Shown: in pieces, positions 56,186-64,000 of the stretch
Numbering within the stretch: the first letter of the stretch is position 1
How the letters are laid out: each line of letters begins with the position of its first letter
Source: Chrysoporthe austroafricana
Lineage: Eukaryota; Ascomycota; Sordariomycetes; Diaporthales; Cryphonectriaceae
Assembly: GCA_001051155.2 (NCBI GenBank)
Contig: JYIP02000001.1
Coordinates: forward strand, 4,526,001-4,590,000
Length of the DNA: 64,000 nt
Direction of reading: 5' to 3'
Notes under the pieces: generated by a model
Database searches by the model: none
What the model saw: the letters and a program-made list of their open reading frames with translations, nothing else
Told to the model about the DNA's origin: nothing
Position numbers and translations under genes: made by a program

Positions 56186-58062
56186 GGTGGCTATCGCTAT
56201 GGATGAAGCCAGGTGGACGAATAGCATAGGCAAATAACTGACTTGACGACGGTCCTATAAATACGGAAGGGGGAGACGGGTGGCAGGTAGCGGAATGTTT
56301 CAGCCCTGACAAGACCCGAGAAGTCAAACCATGTATCCTGCTTCAAAATGAAATGCGAGCAACTTTTGTCTCGATTTCGGCTCCTCGTTCGATTCAGCTA
56401 TGATCCAACTAGTACCCCTCTCACAAGGACCTCTCACGCTTCGCTATTATATAGCTAAAGAGCATGTACTCTTACCTCTTTTGACTAGGAGAACAGCCGG
56501 TTTAGTCAGATCGAAGATCAAAATTTGCGTGTAGCCGATATGCCAGAAGTCAGCGTCCCATGGGCTATGGAGAGCATCCGTGAAGTTCAACGTTGCCAAT
56601 AACTTCATTACATACTCCTGGCTGGTTAAATTCCATTTGATTCGCTGGCTAAAGTCTTTTACTCCGTTGCTGTATCTTGAATAGTGACTAAGGCCAAGAG
56701 TGTCACTCTTGAAGGAACATTAAAGAGGGCCTCTGGTTACATCCAGGCTGAATCATAAAAACACTCTGAGGTAGCAACTAACTTGTGGAGAAAAAAAAAA
56801 TCAGCTATTCTTTCTAGGAATAATAAATTAGAACGTGGATGTAGTGATTCTATTCTTTAATAGTAGGCTTTCCAAGCCCCTGTTGTGTGGCATTAGCAAC
56901 AACCTTGGAACTAAATAATACCTACATATTCTCATACTCTGAAAGTGATTTGCCGTTACTGTATCACCGAGAGCCGAGAGTCCTATAACTAATATGGTAA
57001 TATAGCACCTGGCTCGGCTACTCTGCACCCCTCGTACGGGCGCAGACTACGGCTACAGATAGCTGCCGTGATCACCAGCACAATAATGTCGTCTGGGTGC
57101 TCGACGCTAGAATCGAGGATTCTGAACCGCAACGACAGGCTGCCTTTATAAACATCTTGCTTGGCAACCAATGCAGAATAAATTTGAGAGGGCAAAGAAA
57201 GGGAATTTCGAGCGCTCAGTGATGAGTATAGTCTTGTCACAATCGCTCATCGACCATAACTAAAGTAGGACTATGATATAGACGAAGTGGACGGCTGATG
57301 AACTAGTTTATACTCCCTCAGTGCTTTAATGCCGAATTAGGTGATCACACGAGAAGGTTTGAGACAACGTGCACATCGCAGCACGATGATAGAAAGGCTG
57401 AACCTGTTACAAGGGCAGAGATCTGGGCTTGGAAGGGGTCTTCATTCAACGATAACTGTTAAGGTGGTCTAAGGAGTGCTGAAGAATCAGGTCCATCCTT
57501 GATCCGTCGGGCTCGTTCCCGCCATACTTATAGACCTTGGTTCTCGACGTCTGCCTCAGGCATCTATTGCACAGCCCCCTTCCTTATGCGGTTGGGCATC
57601 TCTCTTCCTGCAGTTGGGCGGGTCTTCATGCCCAACGGCGCGTAACTCGTAATGCCTCAATATTCTTCCTTCCTCAGGGCACCCTTAGGTGTCCGTGTAA
57701 CAGAACCTGCGAGCTGGAATGACCTAGACGCAACTTCCGCGCTTTTACGACTATTGCAACCACTCTGTAAACCCAAGGTAAGGACATGGGCGGCGGTACA
57801 AGAACGGAGCGCCCAAGGTGACCTGAGAGTCGCTCCGGGCACCGAATCCTGAGCCTGGTATGAAAATTCAGACGCAAAGACGTGCCGGCGATTAGCTGCC
57901 TATGAGTCTCGCTTCGCCTATTGTTGAATTGGGTATGATGCAGGACGGTTATTGGTAAGGAATCGACATTGCCACCCATTCCATCTATGAAACGATAGTC
58001 TACCTCTCTGGCGAAATACACACATGCCAACTCATGCCGTCCCCGTCTTACCGCCCCCCCCT
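56186..58062. other. 1.9 kb intergenic region
   Basis: AT-rich in its left half. No supported gene; short frames around 57540-57850 lack motifs. Confidence 0.5.
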
Positions 58063-58821
58063 TCAGCCATTCTTCTCCAGACCTCGTTTGGCAGCCCATT
58101 CCCTGTCCAGAATCGAGAACAAGATGCGATTGTACCATTTGCAATCGAAGTAGTACGCTTCCCTCGTGACACCCTCTCGCACGAACCCTAGCTGCGTATA
58201 CAGCTTCGCCGCCCGCTCGTTGAAGCTAAAGCACGACAGCCGCACGGCATGCATTCCCGCCACGCGGAACGACCAGTCCAGAGCCCAGTTGATCGCTTCG
58301 GTCCCGTACCCCTCGCCCTGGTAAGCAGACGCGATCATGATGCCTAGCGTGCAGGACCGGTGGTGCAGCGTGAGCGCGTGGCAAGAGAGAGAGAGCCAGC
58401 CGATGGCCGTGAGGTTGGTGGACGGGGCTGACGATGAGGAGTGGTGGGATTCGCGGTCTGCGTCTTCGTCTTCGTCCTCGTGCTGCCCACCTTGGTGGTC
58501 GGGCCGCAGGCAGATGATGACCGCAAGCAGGGACTCAACGAGGCCGGCTACGTCGTTCTCGACATCTTCGATTGTGACGGGCACGAGAAGCCGATCTGTG
58601 CTCTGTGCGTAGGTCTCAGGTTCATCCATCACCATATCGCGGAGGAAGGCTGTGTGCTCGGGGCTGTTCTCAAGGGCTCGAAAGACGAGCCTTTTCGTCC
58701 GGAACAGGCGGCCAAAGGAACTCGTCCGTTCCGGGTGATCGCGTGCCATCGTGTGATTTTGTTCTTGTGGTTCAAGAGCAATGGGGACGTCGCGGTCTGT
58801 TTTCCCAGGTTTGCTCTCCAA
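58063..58821 (-). CDS. GNAT-family N-acetyltransferase
   Basis: Intronless, 252 aa. The fold's landmarks are RLVFRALENSPEHTAFL near residue 44, the acetyl-CoA pyrophosphate loop YQGEGYGTEA at 167-176 and the late strand-helix FSFNERAAKLYTQLGFVREG. This is the RimJ-like/ribosomal-type GNAT pattern. A hydrophilic insert (about 108-136) rich in Asp, Glu, His and Ser separates the N- and C-halves. Transfers acetyl from acetyl-CoA to an amine; the acceptor is unknown. No targeting signal is seen. Confidence 0.88.
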   Translation of the reverse strand: MESKPGKTDRDVPIALEPQEQNHTMARDHPERTSSFGRLFRTKRLVFRALENSPEHTAFLRDMVMDEPETYAQSTDRLLVPVTIEDVENDVAGLVESLLAVIICLRPDHQGGQHEDEDEDADRESHHSSSSAPSTNLTAIGWLSLSCHALTLHHRSCTLGIMIASAYQGEGYGTEAINWALDWSFRVAGMHAVRLSCFSFNERAAKLYTQLGFVREGVTREAYYFDCKWYNRILFSILDREWAAKRGLEKNG

Positions 58822-59605
58822 CCGCGCAAGTGTCCGAGAGACGGCGGGCTCTCATGGCGTTCAAAAATTCCTCAACCACGCGCGCAACCAAGACTCAAAC
58901 GCTCACCGAGGTGCCTGAATCATATTTGTTACCTGCACGACCGTGACGTAGGCCAACACTTTCTCGGTCCGGGTCTCGCGGGGCTATCTGGTTCGGGCAG
59001 GTGGAACATGTCCCAATCATCCAGCCGGCTTCTCGAACTTTTCTCAAAGTGCGTCGCATGCAGGTCCGTATCATCTGCAGCTTTAAATTTCGGATCCGCT
59101 AGTTGCAACCGTAGCAAAGCGTCTTTCTCAGCATGAGCGCGCAAACTGGAGCGTGAAGTCGGACTTTGGTGGCAGCGAGCCACTCAGGAGGTTTGATGCT
59201 CTATCGTCGACGTGAGGTATGGTTCGGAGCATTCGTACTAGCCGCTGACGAGGACGCGCAAGCCGACACAAATTTGTTGCTACGTTGGGAAAGCCTTGCG
59301 GAAGACCATGTAATGTTGAAGATAAGCACTTTGATCGGTTCGGCCAGCGGCCTGAGAGGGATGAGATGCTTGATTTGAAGGTATATCCACAAAAGCATCC
59401 TTGGATATGAGACGTGATGCCGCCCTCTATATGCACAACCCAAGCGCCGATATATGCATGGATGATGTCGACTTGAGCTATGATACAGCCTTCGACCGAC
59501 TCACGTAGCTGAGAGTCCTGAAACCTCGACCCGTAGAAGCGTAGTAGCTCAGCGGCAGGCTTCTCGTCCACGGCTCCGCAAAGGTCTTCGAGGAAAGTCT
59601 TGCTC
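58822..59605. other. Intergenic
   Basis: Between two minus-strand genes. A minus-strand frame entering from the next gene is an out-of-frame shadow. Nothing supported. Confidence 0.5.
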
Positions 59606-60576
59606 CTACCATAACCACCCCTTCTTCTTCGGCTGTGCGTCCTTGGGTTGTATAGAGTCGGCAGATGCGTCTTCGACACCAATCCGGTCCAACGGCCCAC
59701 CTTTCCGCTGATTCTCCTTCTCCTTCTCAAAGGCCGCTCGCGCGGTCTCCAGCATGGCCCTCTTTTCCTCAAGTGACCGTGGCTGCTGTTCGCTGGCAGT
59801 AGCTTCTGCCGAGCTCTGCCCTTCCTCCTTCTTAGACCCTGACAGCAAACCCCATAACTTTGACGATGTGGTCTGCGGCTGATTATCCGGTACGGTCGTC
59901 CTCGCAGTGCTATTCTCGTCGCCTGTCCTGTTCGCGAGCGGCTTCGGTGCGCTCAATATACTCGGCATCTGGAATCCTTCCGATCTCGCATTCGCCTCGT
60001 CTACGAGGGCAATCTGCTCGTCCGTCGCTTCGCCGCGCATGTACGCCAGGCGGGCAGCCTCGAGACTGTCGACGGCCATGCTCTTCTGAGCCTCCAGGAA
60101 GTCAATCTTGCGCTGGCGGTTGTGCCGGAGCATGTCGTAAGCTGTATAGGCGGTCATGAGACCAGCGACGGCTGTTCCGCCACGCCACCAGTTAGCTTTC
60201 CCCCCTCCTTGAGCACATGGACGAGGAAATGACCAGACATACCAGTCAGGCCAACCAGACTTATCACGGTGATCCTGTGAGCAGAGTCGAAGAACGGTCT
60301 CGACTTGGCCAGGATCTGGTCGAATCGTGACACCTTCGCGTTCTTCGCTGCCTCGTGTGCGGCTCGTAAACGAGCCACGCGCTGCTCCGGGGTCTCCGTG
60401 CCTGCTGATGGTGCTCCTGCTGACATTGGTTTCCTTGGGCCTCCTGCTCCTGCGGCGGGGTTGAATCTCGAATTGGACGCGCCCGCTCCCAAGCCCATCT
60501 TTGAGGATGCATGTGGTGTGGTCGCGGTAAACCGGGTCGCGGACGAGGCACTCCGCTCGCCGTCTTTGCCTGCCAT
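59606..60576 (-). CDS. Single-span, Cox14-like (cytochrome oxidase assembly type) protein
   Basis: Exons 60576-60243 and 60171-59606 encode 299 aa; the 71-bp intron (donor GTATGT, branch GCTAAC, acceptor AACAG) splits the membrane span, giving HRITVISLVGLTAVAGLMTA. The N-terminal 75 residues are Ala/Ser/Gly-rich and basic with few acids, compatible with a mitochondrial presequence. After the span comes YDMLRHNRQRKIDFLEAQK, then a helical/charged domain with a coiled-coil-like stretch EEKRAMLETARAAFEKEKEN and a basic KKKGWLW end. The span plus H-R-x-T and R-H-x-R pattern resembles Cox14-type assembly proteins of the inner membrane, though this protein is much longer than yeast Cox14. Assignment tentative. 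Confidence 0.65.
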
Positions 60577-62511
60577 CGCGGGACTGGTATCGTAGAGTGC
60601 TCTAGGACGGCTTCAACCGATGGCAAGAGACTCCCGAGTAGCTCCGGAGAGGGATGCGAGGGAAAGCGTTACGTCGTCAAACCGCCGGCTGTGCCAAAAC
60701 CGCTCGAAAAGTTGAATGCGCATCATAAGATTTTCCCTAGCCTGGAGCTCGCCGAATCCGCCCCCCTGCAATTGGCCCTGCTCGCCGAGCAGTGGGCCTG
60801 GGGTTGCTTTCTGCCGCAATCAGCACCAGATGGAGCAGGCGGTCGGTAGTGTGAGCAGATGGCCCGTGCACCTCAGTCCAGGAACATATAACCTCGCGCC
60901 CCTCGTCGCCCAATTTGGTATTTTTCTGGCTTTCCTTCTTCATACTTGTGAGAAACCCACCCCCCGAGTCCAGAGAATTTAGGTTACTAACATGTTTCTA
61001 GACCTTGTCTGACATCATCTCGATCAAGAAGGAGAGGATGTAGGTTGGAAAGCCTGCATTGCACATCGTGGAGCTGACCAGCCTGGTTTGTCCTTCGGGG
61101 CCAACCTGGGCGGAATTTTTGCTCTCAAACGGCTTCATGCTGTTCCACGTTTTTCGTTGTGCTCATCGCTTGATGCGGTGACATGAGGAAGAAAGCGTCA
61201 CCTTCTCTATCGACGGCCCGTCTCATTGATGCTGGTTCTGTTGGTGGTTGATCTGCCCGTGTAGACTACTATGTTCGATACATACCCGTGCGCTACGCGC
61301 ACCAGCAAGGGTGATCTTACCATGTCCATCGACCCACGTTGATTCTGGTGAGCGTTGAGTGCTGGTCGATCTTTGACTCGGCATCGAGAGGGCAAGACCT
61401 CCGCCACATACCGCATATGTCGGCGTCGGCCCGCGACTCGAGCCGCCATGCACTCCAGCACCTGAGACTGCCAACCCCCGCGTCGACATGCAGCTCGGCA
61501 ACGCGACTACACAGTTTTGGAAGCTGCATAGAAGCTGACGCACGCTGCACAGAACAGCACCTCATCCTCGGTGCTTGCTGTCAAGGTTACAAAAGCCGCA
61601 CCGTCCCTACCTATCGCACGGGTCGTGGCTTGCATGTCAACTGCTCTGCCTGCCTATCGCGGCATCGTGCCACCTTCCCTGACGACCTGTCGGCCACTAC
61701 TGAAGACGTGATGACAGACCATCGAAGGCTACTAAGGGACTCCTGCGCCTTGGTTCCCTCGAGTCAAGCTATTAGGACATCGGAGTCGGCATCATTATGG
61801 GAAATATTGGTCACGAGAGGTGTGGCCTCGGGATCAGGCCGGCGCCCTGCATACCGACCTCAGGAAATGGGATGTCGGCCGATGAGCGTGTTTTCTTCGG
61901 CCCTGGATGGCTGAAGGAGCCTTCTGATGTTTTTCCACTGGCGACATGCTCTTCTCTGATGGAGGAGTCCTGCTGCAAGCTCTGCTTGTATAAACCGAGG
62001 CGTATGCTGCTCTACGCATGCCTCTACAGCGTCACAGTGTGCCGTCGCGGATTTAGCCAGCATGGCGCGTGAGACAGCGCAGCATTCCCCACCCGGCACT
62101 CTCTGTTCCGTTTCTGCAAGAGCGTGCTCGTGTTGCTCCCAAGAACAACACACAAGCTGAAAAGTAGATGGCCTCCCGTGATTGTTGGGGCCCAGGGACC
62201 TCGAGAGCGGGCTGACAGGAAGCAGGCTCAAGCAGCTGTAACACCGCGGACAGGAGGGGCCCCCATAGCAGCCCAGCTCGGCCACGCTCGCTGGCCTCCA
62301 GAGATACCGGGAAAAAGAAATGTCATACTTATTGCATTGCAGCACACAGAGAGCGATGCTGTGCCTGTGACCACGCAGATACCTCGAAGTAGGAAGGTGG
62401 TGCAATACGTCTACCGTGTTAGTGAAGCGGCGTGGGCGGCTCGCTCCCGCCAAGAGGGCCAAGAGGGTTGACCACTCGGTGCCACTCCAACCCTGAGTCA
62501 CTCCACTGCAG

Positions 62512-62538
62512 CCCACGCTGCCCACGCTGCCCACGCTG
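62512..62538. repeat. Minisatellite, 9-bp unit, three copies
   Basis: CCCACGCTG repeated three times without change. Confidence 0.85.
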
Positions 62539-63063
62539 CAGGTCACCAGCCAGCCCCTTGCAAGCCCAGCAGCGCAGCGCGCACTCACTCTCACTGGCGG
62601 GCCCACCTCCCACTTTTGATTGCGATCACAAGGAGACACCCAATGCTGCTCGTGTTGAGGTCACGACTGAGGTAGATACCCGTCGCCCCTCCCCTCGTCT
62701 GGTTCCGCGCCGTGGGTAGGATGCTGACTCCGATGCCAGCGGCAGCGTGCCATCGTCCTCACCTGGAACAGAAACCATACCCCGTCACCTCATCGACAGG
62801 GCCTGGCGCGCCCGAGGGAGAGGGGCAAGCAGCTCGTCGACGGCCAGAGGGCGTCCCCGTATTTCATCCCCTCGACTCTGTCCGACCGGCAGACAGAGAG
62901 GGTTCGGCCCCAGCGCATCGCAATCCTTCAGCAAGGTCTTTCGGCTCCTTCGGGAAAAGCCTAGGTCTGGAGTACTGACACTCTTCCAAGACAACCTTAC
63001 GCCTGCAGCGACAGGTTAATTACCTCGGAGACGACCGAGACCGCCCCCCGGACTTGTCCATTC

Positions 63064-63080
63064 TTTTTTTTTTTTTTTTT
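63064..63080 (+). repeat. Poly-T tract
   Basis: Seventeen T in a row, about 180 bp before the SmgGDS-like gene start. Confidence 0.85.
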
Positions 63081-63234
63081 GCCTTCTATTTCCGTCATTA
63101 AGGTTGCATGATTCCACCCGCAGCTGGAGTCCACCACTGCAAGCCTGGGAGGGGCCTTCCTAAACAACATTTCGGGGGCCTATCGTGGTAGGAGAAGGCC
63201 TGCCTTGCCTGGCTGTGATTGAGCGAGCGTGCGC

Positions 63235-64000
63235 ATGCATGCTGGCACGGGCTGCGACAAGATGACCCCCGACGACATTGAAGACCTTTTCAAGCGCACA
63301 GACGGCGTCGTCCCGCCCGGCACCGGGGACGGCGAGGACGAGCCGACCCTCACGGAGGAGGAGAGGCAGTACCGCATCGCCCACCTGAGGGCCGTCCTGC
63401 TCGAGGCGCACAATGCCTGGGTCAGCGGGTCCGAGGACCTCGACCGCATCGCGGAGAAGCTGGGCGATGGGAGTCGACACCGTAGGTCACCTTCTGTGAT
63501 CCGGAGAGCCTCGTCCCTCCTGGGTTGGACCTCGCCTCCCCTTGGGGTCCTGCATCTATCTACCTGGCTAACATGTGCGCTCGCAGCCCTCTGGCGGTCA
63601 CCAATAGGTGCATCCGGCATCTTGAATTTCTTCCTAGGGATCCTCCCCACCCCCGGCCTGAGGCCACTCCTCAGGTCTCATGCCCTTCGTCTGATTGGAA
63701 ATTCTTGCGCGGACACAGGTAAGAAACCAGGCGTCTCTGCTTGGCCTGCCTTGAAACGTTGTGCTTACACAGGCCTGCAGATGAGAACAGGGCCCGCGTG
63801 GTGGAAAGCGGCCGGATACATGCCATCATAGAACTACTTTACGATGATTCTCTTCTACCCTTCGTGATACCCGTTTTGTATAATGTCTTGGTCGATTATG
63901 GTAAGCGTTGCCTCTCCTGCTACATGCGAACACTGGAGCTGATCACACGTCTCTGCAGAACCAGTCCAATTACAAGCCTGCGAGGCCGGGCTAAGCCAGA
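63235..64000 (+). CDS. SmgGDS-like (Rap1 GTPase-GDP dissociation stimulator) ARM-repeat protein, 5' part
   Basis: Exons end at 63481, 63587-63718, 63781-63900 and 63959 to the window edge; the 3' part is missing. Start is 63235 or, more likely, 63262 (MTPDDIEDLFKR). Joined frames read EEERQYRIAHLRAVLLEAHN, then NFFLGILPTPGLRPLL, RLIGNSCADTDENRARVVES, GRIHAIIELLYDDSLLPFVI and PVLYNVLVDYEPVQLQ, the armadillo-type helices of fungal SmgGDS relatives (cytosolic factors that bind small GTPases). All three introns are GT-AG and close the frame at each joint. About 174 residues from the 63262 start are visible. Confidence 0.75.

Larger units (their letters stand above)
60577..63234. other. 2.7 kb intergenic region
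   Basis: Contains a well-formed intron-like segment at 60948-61001 (see findings), a 9-bp triplicate at 62512-62538 and 17 T at 63064-63080. Longer frames (for example 61860-62639, minus) have irregular composition and no motifs. No gene called with confidence. Confidence 0.45.

Noticed and set aside
62512..62538. CRISPR-like array
   Set aside because: Only a 9-bp tandem repeat without spacers; the genome is eukaryotic.
61860..62639. Minus-strand frame of 259 codons
   Set aside because: Irregular composition, crosses a minisatellite, no domain or signal.

Overview
The window is nuclear DNA of a filamentous ascomycete, most probably a Sordariomycete. The reasons are short introns (about 44 to 220 bp) with fungal donors, CTAAC/CTGAC-like branch sites and YAG acceptors; a textbook class II hydrophobin; Pezizomycotina-type families (2EXR, HAM1-like, Dal5-type permeases, secretory lipase); and a pogo/Fot1-type transposon bearing repeat-induced point mutation (RIP). 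Genes lie on both strands with no operon logic. Every exon joint below was placed by eye from GT/GC-AG sites plus frame and family continuity.

Layout. 0.3-1.4 kb: divergent metallo-beta-lactamase-fold protein (-). 4.2-5.8 kb: ammonium transporter (+) behind four GATAAG elements. 6.1-7.4 kb: zinc alcohol dehydrogenase (-) with a 2-nt frame break. 8.2-9.0 kb: Ser/Thr-rich small secreted protein (-). 11.2-12.8 kb: SMP-30/gluconolactonase-like protein and a small conserved protein (+). 13.2-16.9 kb: two polytopic membrane proteins (-). 17.8-20.2 kb: ArsB/CitMHS-type ion permease (+). 20.6-22.8 kb: secreted S10 serine carboxypeptidase (-), frame-broken after the signal peptide. 22.8-27.6 kb: gene-poor, with a decayed O-methyltransferase. 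27.8-28.3 kb: class II hydrophobin (+). 29.1-29.7 kb: Mpv17/PMP22 protein (-). 30.4-32.7 kb: HAM1-like protein (+). 33.2-35.2 kb: RIP-mutated pogo element with a duplicated right end around an N. 36.3-37.7 kb: secretory lipase (+). 38.5-41.7 kb: GH106-like secreted glycoside hydrolase (-). 42.3-42.5 kb: DUF6604-like remnant (-). 44.4-47.3 kb: 2EXR and TPR proteins (+). 47.6-48.0 kb: small acidic secreted protein (-). 49.1-51.1 kb: peroxisomal (SKL) acyl-CoA/4-coumarate-CoA ligase-like enzyme (-). 51.9-53.3 kb: Gfo/Idh/MocA oxidoreductase (-). 54.1-56.2 kb: Dal5-like MFS permease (+). 58.1-60.6 kb: GNAT acetyltransferase and a Cox14-like single-span protein (-). 63.2-64.0 kb: 5' end of a SmgGDS-like ARM-repeat gene (+), cut by the window edge.

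Themes. Secretion is strong: hydrophobin, lipase, carboxypeptidase, GH106-like hydrolase and two small secreted proteins. Nitrogen scavenging is suggested by the ammonium transporter and the Dal5-like permease, both behind GATAAG sites. I did not find a convincing new multi-gene system. The least expected signals are poly-C tracts 13-25 nt inside the donor of one intron in each of four secreted-protein genes, a cleanly RIPped transposon whose 19 internal stops are only TAA/TAG, and four otherwise well-formed genes each carrying one small frame-breaking indel. The indels, together with an N inside a 116-bp duplication, may reflect assembly quality rather than biology.
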